Source: Pusillimonas sp. T7-7 (lineage in GTDB: Bacteria > Pseudomonadota > Gammaproteobacteria > Burkholderiales > Burkholderiaceae_B). From it: a stretch of DNA of 64,000 bases. Both the position numbers and the translations under genes were made by a program. This document shows positions 46,171 through 55,761 of the stretch, in pieces; the stretch's first letter is position 1, and every line of letters begins with the position of its first letter. Under the pieces are notes generated by a model. It did not search any database. It was not told the origin of the DNA and was given only the letters and a program-made list of their open reading frames with translations. Location: NCBI RefSeq assembly GCF_000209655.1, contig NC_015458.1, forward strand, positions 1,364,001 through 1,428,000, given 5' to 3'.

Positions 46171-47646
46171 TTACGAAGAGCAGCTTACCTCCAACCGACT
46201 GGCCCAGTCTGGCGGCGCCGATGCATAGGCTTCGAAGCCCGGCTTTTCAACATAGGGCTCGCGCAGCAAACCCAGCAAGGTGTTGATTTCGCCAGCATCG
46301 CCCTGGGCAGCGGCCTGTATGGCTGCTTCGGCCAGATGATTGCGCAGCACATAGACCGGATTCGCTCGATTCATCTGCTCTATGCGCTCATGATCCGGGC
46401 GTTTGTCGCGTGCCAGACGTGCCATATAGCGATCGAGCCAGGCGTTTGCTGCCGCTTGGTCTTCAAATCCGGACAGCCATGGCTCACGCTGCCCCGGCAC
46501 ACCGGCCAAGCCACGAAAACACAGTGTGAAATCAGCACTTTGCGTGTGCAACAGGCGCCACCAGTCATCGAACAGCTCATCGTCGCCATCTTCCCACTGC
46601 CTGAGACCCAACTTCCTGCTCAGGTTGCCACGATAGGCCTGCAGAAAAACGGCCTCGAAACGCCCAAGTTCGTTCTTCAGCGCATCGGCTGGTATGTCCA
46701 AACCCATTAGCGCGCTGGCCAGCCGGTATAAATTCCAGTTGGCGACCGAAGGCTGTGCATTCCAGGCGTAGCGCCCTTGCGTATCGCTGTGGTTGCAAAC
46801 GTGATTGACCTGAAAGTCATCCATAAAGCCATATGGCCCATAGTCGATGGTCAGGCCCAAAATCGACATATTGTCGGTGTTCATGACACCGTGGCAAAAA
46901 CCCGCGGTTTGCCAATCGGCCATCAGACGGGCGGTACGCTCTACGACAGCCCTGAGAAAACGCAGGACGACATCCTGTTCCCGAACCGACTCACCATCCG
47001 CCGCGTCACGGCATTCCGGATAAAAACGGTCTACCACGTAATTGCACAAGGCACGCAAATTATCTGGAGACCCCGACCAGTGTTCGAAGGAGCCGAAGCG
47101 AATAAAACTGGGCGATACCCGGGTAACGATGGCTGCCGTTTCCACGGTTTCACGATAGACGGGATCGTCGGACACCACCAATGCGAGCGCGCGGGTGGTT
47201 GGGATGCCCAGGCCCGCCATCGCCTCGCTGGCGAGGTATTCACGAACAGAAGAGCGCAATACGGCCCGTCCGTCTCCCATGCGTGAATAAGGCGTACGCC
47301 CCGACCCTTTGAGCTGCAGTTCCCAGCTTCCCGACAGGGCGACGACTTCCCCCAGCAAATGGGCCCTGCCATCACCGAGTTGCCCCGCCCATACGCCGAA
47401 CTGATGGCCGCTATATACCGCCGCCAGGGTCTTGCCCCCGGGCAGAGGGGCCGAACCCGAGCATATATCAAGAAAATCCGGGTCATTGAAGACCTTGGGC
47501 GACCATCCCAGCAATGCCGCCACATCAGGATTGGCATGCAGCAAACGAGGCTGCGTCAGCGGCTGAGGTGACAGACGGGTATAGAAGGCCGACGGCAAAT
47601 CGGCAAAAGAATTTTGAACCGTCGAATTTTTTATGGAGTTCGGCAT
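46171..47646 (-). CDS. selO: SelO-family protein AMPylase (YdiU/UPF0061)
   Basis: 491 residues of the SelO pseudokinase family, which transfers AMP to Ser, Thr or Tyr of proteins and is linked to redox stress. Visible marks are SGHQFGVWAGQLGDGRAHLLGE, LKGSGRTPYSRMGDGRAVLRSS, GVMNTDNMSILGLTIDYGPYGFMDDF and the C-terminal VSCSS, whose Cys matches the selenocysteine position of animal SelO. The start overlaps the stop of the DUF2069 gene by one base (TGATG), so translation is coupled. Confidence 0.95.
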   Translation of the reverse strand: MPNSIKNSTVQNSFADLPSAFYTRLSPQPLTQPRLLHANPDVAALLGWSPKVFNDPDFLDICSGSAPLPGGKTLAAVYSGHQFGVWAGQLGDGRAHLLGEVVALSGSWELQLKGSGRTPYSRMGDGRAVLRSSVREYLASEAMAGLGIPTTRALALVVSDDPVYRETVETAAIVTRVSPSFIRFGSFEHWSGSPDNLRALCNYVVDRFYPECRDAADGESVREQDVVLRFLRAVVERTARLMADWQTAGFCHGVMNTDNMSILGLTIDYGPYGFMDDFQVNHVCNHSDTQGRYAWNAQPSVANWNLYRLASALMGLDIPADALKNELGRFEAVFLQAYRGNLSRKLGLRQWEDGDDELFDDWWRLLHTQSADFTLCFRGLAGVPGQREPWLSGFEDQAAANAWLDRYMARLARDKRPDHERIEQMNRANPVYVLRNHLAEAAIQAAAQGDAGEINTLLGLLREPYVEKPGFEAYASAPPDWASRLEVSCSS

Positions 47647-48038
47647 CAGGATCCTTTGGCAGTACGCTGCGCGGCGTTTTTCTTGGCCACGCGCTTGGCT
47701 GGCTTAAGATAGAAAATCGCACACAGATAGAACACCAATGAAAAGACGATTTCCAGCCCGCCCATCAGGGCCGACAAAGGCGCTGGATCGGACCAGGCCC
47801 TGACCACCCCTTCCATGAAATAAAGCAGTATCAGCATGGCTGCCCACTGCAGCGTATACAGATTCCCCTTGAGCACACCGCGCAAAGGCAGCAGCAAGGG
47901 CATGGCTTTAAGAGCAAGCAGCGAGCCACCCGGGCGCAAGGGGGCTATTTTCAGTTCCCAAAGCAGGCATAAAACAATCAGAGCGATCAGCGATACAGAG
48001 GCGCCATGGCGCAGCACAGGGTTTAATTGCGTAGTCAT
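47646..48038 (-). CDS. DUF2069 small membrane protein
   Basis: 130 residues with about four membrane helices and a basic C-terminal tail rich in Lys, Ala and Arg. The pattern (LRPGGSLLALKAMPLLLPLRGVLKGNLYT then FMEGVVRAWSD) is that of the DUF2069 family, of unknown function. The start was set at ATG 48038; the longer frame is not family-like. It is coupled to selO. The divergent YihY/BrkB gene starts 64 bp away. Confidence 0.85.
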   Translation of the reverse strand: MTTQLNPVLRHGASVSLIALIVLCLLWELKIAPLRPGGSLLALKAMPLLLPLRGVLKGNLYTLQWAAMLILLYFMEGVVRAWSDPAPLSALMGGLEIVFSLVFYLCAIFYLKPAKRVAKKNAAQRTAKGS

Positions 48039-48101
48039 ACTGGTATTATCACTCGAAAGAGGCTTGCACTCGCCCCGGAACGAAAAGGTTTTATCTGGAC
48101 C

Positions 48102-49508
48102 ATGCCGACCAAGAACGACCATACCGCATCCAAGACAGCGCCCGCCACCGCTACTCCAGACGCCTCAGCCAAGGCGCCGGTGCCCATGGCACGGCTCAAA
48201 TCCCCCGACGACCCTCACACCGCGCTACGCAATTTCCGCAAAATCGCACGCTTTGCCCTACAGCGTGCGGCTGAAAAAAAACTGACCCAAGTTGCGTCCA
48301 GCCTGACGTTTACGACCGTGCTCAGCATAGTTCCGCTATTGGCCGTGGTGCTGGCCTTGTTTACCGCCTTTCCGCTCTTTGGCGATTTCCAGCTTGCCCT
48401 TGAAGACTTTCTGACCCGCAATCTGATGCCGCCCTCGGTCTCCGACAATGCCATGCTTTACTTGAATCAGTTCGCCGCCAAGGCATCAGGGCTGACTGCA
48501 GCGGGCACTTTGTTTCTGATCGTCACGTCGGTCATGCTGTTCATGACCATAGATCAGGCCTTCAACAGCATCTGGCAGGTTGAACGGCAGCGGCCCTTGC
48601 GGCAGCGCATGCTGGTCTATTGGGCCATTATTTCGCTTGGCCCCGTACTGATAGGCGCCAGCCTGTGGGCAACATCCGTACTGGCGCGCGAGTCACTGGG
48701 CGATGTCAATGAACTGCCAGCACTGATCGGTTTTGCACTGTCGTTTGTGCCCATGCTGGCCACAGGGCTGGGCTTTACCGCTTTGTTCGTGACAGTTCCC
48801 AATCGCAAGGTGTTATGGAAAGACGCATTGACAGGCGGTTTCGGCACCGCCATCGTGCTGGAAATCATGCGCATCGGCTTCGCCTATTATCTGACCCGCT
48901 TTCCCTCTTACACCGTCATCTACGGCGCTTTTGCGACACTACCGATCTTTCTGCTCTGGCTCTACCTGTCGTGGCTGGTCGTTTTGTTGGGCGCCACAGT
49001 GGCCTCCATCCTGCCAGACCTGCGCATGCGACGCTGGGCGCTCCAACATTATCCGGGCGGCGCGTTCGTGCACGCAATGCGCGTGCTGCGGGTCTTGTGG
49101 CATGCCCAGGACGGCTTACCGCGTGGACGCAGCATGCGCTTTCTGTGCGCACATCTGCAATTGCACCAGGAAGAGCTGTGTGGAGTGCTGTGCAGCCTGA
49201 AAGACCTGGGCTATGTGGTGGACACCGAAGAAGGCGATACCGACCAATGGGTATTGGCCTGCGATCAGCGTGCAGCCACCATAGGCCCCCTGATCGATAC
49301 CTTGCTGGTCGACCGCAGCCAACCCGGCCTGAACGACCAGCCTTTACTTCTTGATGCCATTACTGTTTCTTTGACACAGCCTGCAGCAAGGCTGGCAACG
49401 CTTTTCGAACAAGACGGGGTACTACCCGAAAGCCCGCAGATGGTGCAAAATACTCTTACCGTGTCGAACGGGGACACACAGGAGAACAACGATGCTCAAA
49501 GTCAGTGA
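48102..49508 (+). CDS. YihY/BrkB (UPF0761) membrane protein
   Basis: 468 residues. A Pro/Ala/Thr-rich cytoplasmic N-terminus (about 1-45) is followed by six membrane helices (about 70-320) with the family marks ASSLTFTTVLSIVPLLAVVLALF and FPSYTVIYGAFATLPIFLLWLYLSW, then a cytoplasmic domain of about 140 residues with a winged-helix-like region. Function is unknown (older RNase BN and BrkB names are not reliable). The start was set at ATG 48102. It overlaps the next gene by 17 bp. Confidence 0.87.
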   Translation: MPTKNDHTASKTAPATATPDASAKAPVPMARLKSPDDPHTALRNFRKIARFALQRAAEKKLTQVASSLTFTTVLSIVPLLAVVLALFTAFPLFGDFQLALEDFLTRNLMPPSVSDNAMLYLNQFAAKASGLTAAGTLFLIVTSVMLFMTIDQAFNSIWQVERQRPLRQRMLVYWAIISLGPVLIGASLWATSVLARESLGDVNELPALIGFALSFVPMLATGLGFTALFVTVPNRKVLWKDALTGGFGTAIVLEIMRIGFAYYLTRFPSYTVIYGAFATLPIFLLWLYLSWLVVLLGATVASILPDLRMRRWALQHYPGGAFVHAMRVLRVLWHAQDGLPRGRSMRFLCAHLQLHQEELCGVLCSLKDLGYVVDTEEGDTDQWVLACDQRAATIGPLIDTLLVDRSQPGLNDQPLLLDAITVSLTQPAARLATLFEQDGVLPESPQMVQNTLTVSNGDTQENNDAQSQ

Positions 49509-49953
49509 AATTTTACGCGTGAAGGGCCACACGCTGTACACGGCCACACCCGATACACCGATTTTGCAGGCGCTCGAAACCATGAGCGAACAAGACATCG
49601 GCTCGCTGGTCATCATGGACCACGGCGAACTGGCGGGCATGCTGACTTTCCGTGAAATCATCCGCCACCTGCACCGCAACCAGGGCAATACCGGCAACTA
49701 CACCGTACGCAGCGTCATGGACGACGCTCCGGTCAGCGTATCGCCCAACACAAGTTTCGAAGAAGTGCAGCGCTTGATGCTCGAAAAACACGCCCGCTAC
49801 ATGCCCGTCATGGATGGTCCCACCTTAATGGGCGTCATCTCCTTTTACGACATGGCGCAGGCTATCGTGGCGGCACAGCAATTCGAAAACAATATGCTCA
49901 AGGCTTATATACGCGACTGGCCCGGCGATACAGACATCGCCAGTGCTCAGTAA
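49492..49953 (+). CDS. CBS-domain protein
   Basis: 153 residues made of two CBS motifs (about 10-65 and 75-130), with no further domain. CBS pairs bind adenosine nucleotides and act as energy sensors. GAACAACG precedes the ATG, which lies inside the YihY/BrkB 3' end, so expression is coupled. The 3' end overlaps the convergent dusA stop by 7 bp. The partner protein is unknown; the membrane protein upstream is a candidate. Confidence 0.92.
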   Translation: MLKVSEILRVKGHTLYTATPDTPILQALETMSEQDIGSLVIMDHGELAGMLTFREIIRHLHRNQGNTGNYTVRSVMDDAPVSVSPNTSFEEVQRLMLEKHARYMPVMDGPTLMGVISFYDMAQAIVAAQQFENNMLKAYIRDWPGDTDIASAQ

Positions 49954-50975
49954 GCTGCATCGCTGGTGCGCAGCACCAGATCAGCCCATGCCTTTTCCAG
50001 CAGGCCGGCATCGTTTTGATTCAGCAAGGCGGCGTCCGATAACGTCCGCCGCCAATGGCGGGACCCGGCCCGCCCGCTCATCCACCCCAGCATAGGGCGC
50101 ACAATCATACGCAAGGGCACGCCTTGTTCGACCTGGCCGGCTGCGTAGGTCTGCATGGCCTGAATAATCTGGGCCGGTTCAAGCGGCGCCACATCCGGCG
50201 CCATCGCACGACTGATTTCCGACAGCACGCCGGGTTGATGCCAGGCCGCCCGGCCCAGCATGACGCCGTCGAATTGTCGCATCAGTTCCAGTGCCTGACT
50301 GGCCTGAGCGATGCCACCATTCAACACAAAGACGCTGTCGGGGAAATCAGCCTTGAGCCTGGCTGCCGCGTCATAGCGCAAAGGCGGTATTTCGCGGTTG
50401 TCTTTAGGCGACAGGCCTTTCAGGACTGCGTTGCGCGCATGCACAATAAACACCCGGCACCCCGTGTTATGGATGACTCCCACAAAGTCACGCACAAAGC
50501 CATAGCTGTCGTCGTAGTCCAGTCCCAGCCTGTGCTTGACCGTTACCGGGACAGTAACCGCGTCTTGCATGGCCTTGATGCAATCGGCCACCAGCTGAGG
50601 CTCGGCCATCAAGCAGGCGCCGAATGCTCCGCGCTGAACCCGCTCTGACGGGCAGCCACAGTTAAGATTGATTTCGTCATACCCCCATTGCTGTCCCAGT
50701 TTTGCGGACTCGGCCAAAGCCTCGGGCTCACTGCCGCCCAGTTGCAGCGCAACGGGTTCTTCGGCCGGGTCGAAATCCAGATGCCTGGCAACTTTGCCAT
50801 GCATCAAGGCGCCCGTTGTAATCATCTCGGTGTAAAGCCGGGCTTGCGGAGCCAGCAGCCGGTGAAAGTACCGGCAGTGTTTGTCGGTCACGTCTATCAT
50901 GGGCGCGACACAAAAACGCCAACCGTCGGGGTTTTGGAGCTTGTCTTGCATGGAAGGGGTTTCTGCTGTAATCAT
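49947..50975 (-). CDS. dusA: tRNA-dihydrouridine(20/20a) synthase DusA
   Basis: 342 residues: FCVAPMIDVTDKHCRYFHR, catalytic Cys in NLNCGCPSERVQRGAFGACLM, and VKHRLGLDYDDSYGFVRDFV, which matches the DusA subgroup. It reduces uridine in the tRNA D-loop using FMN and NADPH. The start was placed at ATG 50975 (MITAETPSMQDKL); ATG 50951 is an alternative. Neither has a strong ribosome site. The longer frame runs into the regulator gene. Confidence 0.94.
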   Translation of the reverse strand: MITAETPSMQDKLQNPDGWRFCVAPMIDVTDKHCRYFHRLLAPQARLYTEMITTGALMHGKVARHLDFDPAEEPVALQLGGSEPEALAESAKLGQQWGYDEINLNCGCPSERVQRGAFGACLMAEPQLVADCIKAMQDAVTVPVTVKHRLGLDYDDSYGFVRDFVGVIHNTGCRVFIVHARNAVLKGLSPKDNREIPPLRYDAAARLKADFPDSVFVLNGGIAQASQALELMRQFDGVMLGRAAWHQPGVLSEISRAMAPDVAPLEPAQIIQAMQTYAAGQVEQGVPLRMIVRPMLGWMSGRAGSRHWRRTLSDAALLNQNDAGLLEKAWADLVLRTSDAAY

Positions 50976-50997
50976 TGCGGCTAAAGTGTAGCTGAAC

Positions 50998-52995
50998 TTA
51001 CTCCACGGCCGCATCGGCCGGCGCCCATCCTTCACGCAATCGCCACAAGCGCAAGGCCATATGAATATCGAGGGCGCGGCCGGCCGCGCGCCAATCCCCC
51101 AAAGCCATGTCAATCGATTCCAGACGCTGCCGGAACGTATTGATGTGTATATGCATCATGCCGGAGGCAAGCCTGGCGTTATAGCCATGGTCCAGATAAG
51201 CCAGCAACGTCCTGGCCAGTTCCATGCTGCGGGCATCGCCAGGCTGATAAAGCGCGTGCAAACTGCTGCGCAGCAAGCCATCAAGATGGTCTTTCGAGGC
51301 ATGGGCGAATAGCGCTGAATACAGGCTCAGGTCCCGCTCACCAAGCATGACGCTCTGGCGGCCCAGCTTTATGCACAATTCAAGGTTGCGCACACTGGCC
51401 TGAAAAGCATCAGGCAAGTCTGACGGGCTTGCCACCGTGTCGGAAACCACCCCCCAATAGCAGCCGCTCACCTCATTCAGATACCGTGACAGTGCGGTTT
51501 GGAAGCTGGCCATCGCGGCGGGATTGGCCAGAGCCACCAGCGACACCCCCACTTGATCGAGCAGCACACCGGAAAGGCCCGCGTTTCGGCGCAGCTGCTT
51601 GATAATGTGATCGACCCCAAGTTTTTGATGGCGCAATTGCAGCAGATTCACTGGTTGAGCCAGTTCCAGGCCCAGCGCTGCGGCCTGCAAGGCCAACTTC
51701 TTCAATTCCGCTTGAGGCCTATGCAGTAATCCACGGACCACGACCGGAGTATCAGACAGTATCGAGAACTCCCGTCTTTCCCTAAGCAGCAGGACCACTC
51801 CCGCCACCGTGGCGCTACGCTCGAAAATACGCACGGACATCTCGTTCAGCTCAACCGGGGTATGAATGACAAGCCCGCCCAGCAAGCCGCTGCCACCCAC
51901 CACGGCACACACACGGCACACATGCCCGGGGTTGGAAAACGCCAGGGATGAACGGCCCGAACGCCGGCTTTCATCGAGCGCGGCATGCAGGCTGTCGCTT
52001 ACCCAGTCCGGCATCTTGCCCGAGCCATTGGCCAAGGCGGCAAAGGCCTGCTGACCCCCAGAATCACAGATCGTGCTTTCAGCCTCGTCGCAAGCCGCCA
52101 CATGCCCTTCCAGGCGCTCGGCCACCATCAGGCAGATGTCGCGAAGCTCGCCCCCGCGCGCGACCAGCGCCGTCAATTGCTCATGCGCTTCGGCCGCCAC
52201 ACGGGCGTCATTGGTTTGTCGAGTGAGCAAGGCATTGGCCGCACTCGCCTGCTGCAGGGCCAGCTGTGCCTGCTCGAACAGGCGGGCATTGCCAATAGCC
52301 ACCGATGCGTGGGCGGCCAGAGTCGAAAGGATGGACATCTCCCAGGCGATATAAGAGCGTACGTAGCGATCGCCCACGAACAGCACCCCTATGACCTGCC
52401 CGCCAGCCAGCAAAGGCACGCCAAGTATGGACTTGATGTTTTCATCGATCACGGCCGTGTCAACATGACGGGTATGTACAAAGCGCTCGTCGAATTCGTA
52501 GTCGGCCGACGTATACGGCGTGCGGTTGCGCGCCACAAAACCGCAAATACCTACATCACGGCCAATACGTATCTGCCTGAATTTTTCGGAAAAAGCGCCA
52601 TCCGTGGCCCTTACGTAGAAGTCTCCGCGCTGCGGGTCGTAAATCGACAAATAGCCCACATCGCACCCCACCAGCTTGCGGGCGCGCTGAACGATGGCTT
52701 GCAGTACTTGGTCCAGATCGGTGATGGCAGTGAGGTCTTGCGCGGTTTCAATCAGAGCCAGCAAACCACGCTCACGCAATTGATGCTGTTCGAAGCGTTC
52801 CTTCAGGGCAATACCGATTTCAAGGCTGGCTATCTGTTGCGCCCGTTTGGGTGTGGGCGGCATGGCGCGGACCTGATCAAGCAGGCTGATCAAGTCCTGC
52901 CGCTGGGCGTCGCGGCTTAGCAGACGCAGTATTTCCGTTTCGATGGCATTGGTGCAGACATCGTTGTCCGGCGAGGACGTATGGCTGGACTCCAT
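50998..52995 (-). CDS. GAF-domain regulator with PucR-type C-terminal HTH
   Basis: 665 residues. An N-terminal helical part precedes a GAF sensor (about 75-225: DLDQVLQAIVQRARKLVGCDVGYL to ILSTLAAHASVAIGNARLFEQA). A coiled-coil linker, a second variable region (about 260-480) and a C-terminal PucR/CdaR helix-turn-helix (about 580-640: LARTLLAYLDHGYNARLASGMMHIHINTFRQRLESI) follow. It is divergent from the HMG-CoA reductase gene with palindromes between, so it probably senses mevalonate or a derivative and controls that operon. The start was set at ATG 52995; a TTG 7 codons earlier is possible. Confidence 0.9.
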   Translation of the reverse strand: MESSHTSSPDNDVCTNAIETEILRLLSRDAQRQDLISLLDQVRAMPPTPKRAQQIASLEIGIALKERFEQHQLRERGLLALIETAQDLTAITDLDQVLQAIVQRARKLVGCDVGYLSIYDPQRGDFYVRATDGAFSEKFRQIRIGRDVGICGFVARNRTPYTSADYEFDERFVHTRHVDTAVIDENIKSILGVPLLAGGQVIGVLFVGDRYVRSYIAWEMSILSTLAAHASVAIGNARLFEQAQLALQQASAANALLTRQTNDARVAAEAHEQLTALVARGGELRDICLMVAERLEGHVAACDEAESTICDSGGQQAFAALANGSGKMPDWVSDSLHAALDESRRSGRSSLAFSNPGHVCRVCAVVGGSGLLGGLVIHTPVELNEMSVRIFERSATVAGVVLLLRERREFSILSDTPVVVRGLLHRPQAELKKLALQAAALGLELAQPVNLLQLRHQKLGVDHIIKQLRRNAGLSGVLLDQVGVSLVALANPAAMASFQTALSRYLNEVSGCYWGVVSDTVASPSDLPDAFQASVRNLELCIKLGRQSVMLGERDLSLYSALFAHASKDHLDGLLRSSLHALYQPGDARSMELARTLLAYLDHGYNARLASGMMHIHINTFRQRLESIDMALGDWRAAGRALDIHMALRLWRLREGWAPADAAVE

Positions 52996-53034
52996 TATGC
53001 AGCGCCCAATAAACAAACACTTATTATCGATTTT

Positions 53035-53053
53035 TATGTGTACTTTTCACATA
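53035..53053. promoter_or_regulatory. Palindrome 1 upstream of the HMG-CoA reductase gene
   Basis: TATGTG (53035-53040) and CACATA (53048-53053) are perfect 6-bp arms spaced by 7 bp. It lies between the divergent regulator and mvaA and overlaps the second palindrome by a few bases. This suits an operator for the GAF/PucR-type regulator. Confidence 0.55.
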
Positions 53054-53077
53054 GGAATTAACACTGACTCTTCCTAT
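53051..53077. promoter_or_regulatory. Palindrome 2 upstream of the HMG-CoA reductase gene
   Basis: ATAGGAA (53051-53057) and TTCCTAT (53071-53077) are perfect 7-bp arms spaced by 13 bp. The right arm overlaps a TATACT -10-like box (53075-53080), from which transcription would start about 30 nt before the mvaA ATG. A bound protein here would block or remodel the promoter. Confidence 0.55.
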
Positions 53078-53118
53078 ACTTTGACGAATCTCTTTTATCG
53101 ACCACACAGAAAAAAACC

Positions 53119-54420
53119 ATGAATCTCGATTCCAGCTTGCCCCAGTTCCGTACGCTTTCGCCTGATGAGCGGCTCGAACACTTGGCTAAAAAACTTCAAT
53201 TGAGCCAGGAAGATCGCCGTTTGCTGGCTGGACCCGGTGCGCTGCCCCTGGAAACAGCCGACAGCATGATAGAGAACGTAATCGGCAAGTTTGAACTGCC
53301 CTATGCGGTAGCGGGCTACTTTCAAGTGAACGGGAAAGACGTGTTGGTACCCATGGCGGTCGAAGAGCCCTCTGTGGTCGCTGCCGCTTCGTATATGGCC
53401 AAGCTGGTGCGCGCAAATGGCGGCTTCCATACCTCCAGCTCCGGGCCCATCATGCGAGCCCAGGTACAAATCGTGAACCTCGGCGACCCCTACGGAGCCC
53501 GGCATGCCATTTTGCAGCAACGACAAGACATTATCGATATCGCCAACAGCCGTGACCAGGTACTGATGGGGCTGGGCGGCGGCTGCAAAGATATCGAAGT
53601 TCATGTGTTTCCCGACACGGCAAGAGGCGCCATGGTCGTCGTCCATTTGATTGTGGACGTACGCGACGCCATGGGCGCCAACACGGTCAACACCATGGCC
53701 GAAGCCGTGGCCCCGCGCATGGAACAGATTACCGGCGGCCGGGTAAGGTTGCGCATTCTGTCCAATCTTGCCGACCTGCGCCTGGCACGCGCCCATCTGC
53801 GACTGACACCCGAACTGCTGCAAACCAGCGAATACAGCGGCGTTGACGTCATAGACGGCATCGTAGACGCCTACGAGTTCGCCGCGGTAGACCCCTACCG
53901 GGCGGCTACGCACAATAAAGGCATCATGAATGGCATTGATCCCATTATCGTTGCCACGGGCAACGACTGGCGGGCCGTAGAGGCAGGCGCACACGCCTAT
54001 GCCTGCCGCCATGGCCGCTACACCTCTCTTAGCACCTGGGAAGTGGCCAGCAATGGCGAGCTGGTCGGCACCCTGGAAATGCCCATGCCCGTGGGCCTGG
54101 TGGGTGGCGCAACCAAAACCCATCCGCTCGCTCAGCTATCCCTGAAGATCCTGAATGTAGCCAGCGCACAGGAACTTGCTGAAATTGCCGCGGCTGTGGG
54201 CCTGGCACAAAACCTGGCCGCCCTGCGGGCATTGTCTACCGAAGGTATACAGCGCGGCCACATGGCTTTGCATGCCCGAAATATCGCGCTGCTGGCTGGC
54301 GCCAAGGGCGATGACATCGCCTGGGTGGCTCAAAAAATGGTCGAAGCCCGTGACGTCCGGGCTGACCTGGCAACAGAACTACTACAAAACAAATCCACAC
54401 TAAACGGAGACAAAGCATGA
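53119..54420 (+). CDS. mvaA: Degradative (class II) HMG-CoA reductase
   Basis: 433 residues. The catalytic residues sit at the Pseudomonas mevalonii positions: Glu83 ([11 protein letters not shown]), Lys267 (HNKGIMNG), Asp283 (TGNDW) and His381 (GHMALHARN). Asp146, tied to NADH preference in that enzyme, is also present. It therefore most likely oxidises mevalonate to HMG-CoA for catabolism. Bacteria of this group use the MEP route for isoprenoids (established knowledge), so a biosynthetic role is unlikely. The stop overlaps the start of a binding protein gene as ATGA. Confidence 0.95.
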   Translation: MNLDSSLPQFRTLSPDERLEHLAKKLQLSQEDRRLLAGPGALPLETADSMIENVIGKFELPYAVAGYFQVNGKDVLVPMAVEEPSVVAAASYMAKLVRANGGFHTSSSGPIMRAQVQIVNLGDPYGARHAILQQRQDIIDIANSRDQVLMGLGGGCKDIEVHVFPDTARGAMVVVHLIVDVRDAMGANTVNTMAEAVAPRMEQITGGRVRLRILSNLADLRLARAHLRLTPELLQTSEYSGVDVIDGIVDAYEFAAVDPYRAATHNKGIMNGIDPIIVATGNDWRAVEAGAHAYACRHGRYTSLSTWEVASNGELVGTLEMPMPVGLVGGATKTHPLAQLSLKILNVASAQELAEIAAAVGLAQNLAALRALSTEGIQRGHMALHARNIALLAGAKGDDIAWVAQKMVEARDVRADLATELLQNKSTLNGDKA

Positions 54421-55622
54421 AAAGTATATTCAAGTATTCCAGCCTGATGGCGCTGGTGCTGGCTGGCCTGACCGGGGCCGCCCAGGCCCAAGGCAGTGAC
54501 ACGGTACGTATCGGTTTCATTACCGACATGTCCGGGCCTTACGCCGACACAGACGGTTCGGGCGGCCTGGAAGCCGTGCGCATGGCAGTGCAAGACGCCG
54601 GCGGAACCGTTCTGGGCAAGAAAATCGAGGTGCTGTCGGCCGACCACCAGAACAAACCTGAAATCGCAGCCGCCCGTGCTCGCGAATGGATAGACCAGGA
54701 CGGCTTGTCTTTGTTGATTGGCGGCGTGAACTCGGCGGCGGGGCTGGCCATGAACACCATCGTTGCCGAAAAGCACATTCCCTATATCAACATCGGTGCG
54801 GCCACTGCCCGCCTTACCAACGAAGACTGCACCCCCTACACCATCCACTACGAGTACGACACAGTAGCGCTGGCCAAGGGCACCGGTTCGGCCGTGATCA
54901 AACAGGGTGGAAAATCGTGGTATTTCATGGTGGCCGACTACGCCTTCGGGCACTCGCTGGAAGCAGACACCAGCGCAGTGGTCAAGGAACAAGGCGGTAC
55001 TGTCGTCGGTTCGGTCAGGCATCCGCCCTTCTCGCCAGACATGTCGTCGTACATACTGCAGGCTGCGGCGTCTGGCGCCGAGGTGCTGGGCCTGGCCAAT
55101 GCCGGATCCGACACCATCAACTCCATCAAGGCAGCGAACGACTTCGGGCTGGTCGACAAAATGAAACTGGTCGGGCTGCTGATGACCATCAACGACATAC
55201 ACGGCCTGGGCCTCCCGGTAGCACAGAAACTGCTCATGACCGACAGCTGGTACTGGGACAAGAACGAAGCTTCCCGCGAGTTTTCACAGCGCTTCTACAA
55301 GAAAATGAACAAAATGCCCAGCACCCACCAAGTCGCCGCCTATTCCGCAACTTCCACCTATCTGAAAGCCGTCAAGGCCGTAGGCAACACCGATGCCGAC
55401 GCAATCATGGCTGAACTGAAGAAAATGAAAATCGACGATGTCTATACCAAAGGGTATATACGCGCCGATGGCCGCTACATTCATGACATGTACCTCATGC
55501 AGGTCAAGACACCCGCAGAATCGACCAAGCCTTGGGATTACATGAAGATAGTAGCCACGATTCCTGGCGAGGAAGCCTTCACCACCGTGGAAGATTCCAA
55601 GTGCAGCCTGCTTAAAAAATAA
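54417..55622 (+). CDS. ABC-type branched-chain-like substrate-binding protein
   Basis: 401 residues. A signal peptide ends AQA (about residue 24), then the type I periplasmic binding fold starts [21 protein letters not shown]. It is translationally coupled to the HMG-CoA reductase gene, so mevalonate or a related hydroxy acid is the likely ligand. No permease or ATPase gene is adjacent, so it must use a transporter encoded elsewhere, or act as a sensor. Two hairpins follow the gene. Confidence 0.92.
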   Translation: MKSIFKYSSLMALVLAGLTGAAQAQGSDTVRIGFITDMSGPYADTDGSGGLEAVRMAVQDAGGTVLGKKIEVLSADHQNKPEIAAARAREWIDQDGLSLLIGGVNSAAGLAMNTIVAEKHIPYINIGAATARLTNEDCTPYTIHYEYDTVALAKGTGSAVIKQGGKSWYFMVADYAFGHSLEADTSAVVKEQGGTVVGSVRHPPFSPDMSSYILQAAASGAEVLGLANAGSDTINSIKAANDFGLVDKMKLVGLLMTINDIHGLGLPVAQKLLMTDSWYWDKNEASREFSQRFYKKMNKMPSTHQVAAYSATSTYLKAVKAVGNTDADAIMAELKKMKIDDVYTKGYIRADGRYIHDMYLMQVKTPAESTKPWDYMKIVATIPGEEAFTTVEDSKCSLLKK

Positions 55623-55650
55623 GCGGCAAAAAATCAACCCATCTGCAAAC

Positions 55651-55678
55651 CGGCCCGGAGCAAGCAGCGTCCGGGCCG
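55651..55678 (+). terminator. Hairpin after the binding-protein gene
   Basis: CGGCCCGGA (55651-55659) and TCCGGGCCG (55670-55678) form a perfect 9-bp GC-rich stem 28 bp after the stop. No T-run follows directly; a second hairpin with a T-run lies 17 bp on, so the two may act in tandem. Confidence 0.6.
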
Positions 55679-55694
55679 ATGGACTAAAATCAAT

Positions 55695-55718
55695 CGCCCG
55701 ATTTGCGGGCGTTTTGTT
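55695..55718 (+). terminator. Rho-independent terminator between the mevalonate unit and thrB
   Basis: CGCCCG (55695-55700), loop ATTTG, CGGGCG (55706-55711), then TTTTGTTT. It ends the mvaA operon before thrB. Confidence 0.85.
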
Positions 55719-55761
55719 TATTCAACTATCCACGCTTGCATACAAGCGGAGTTTGCAGCCC

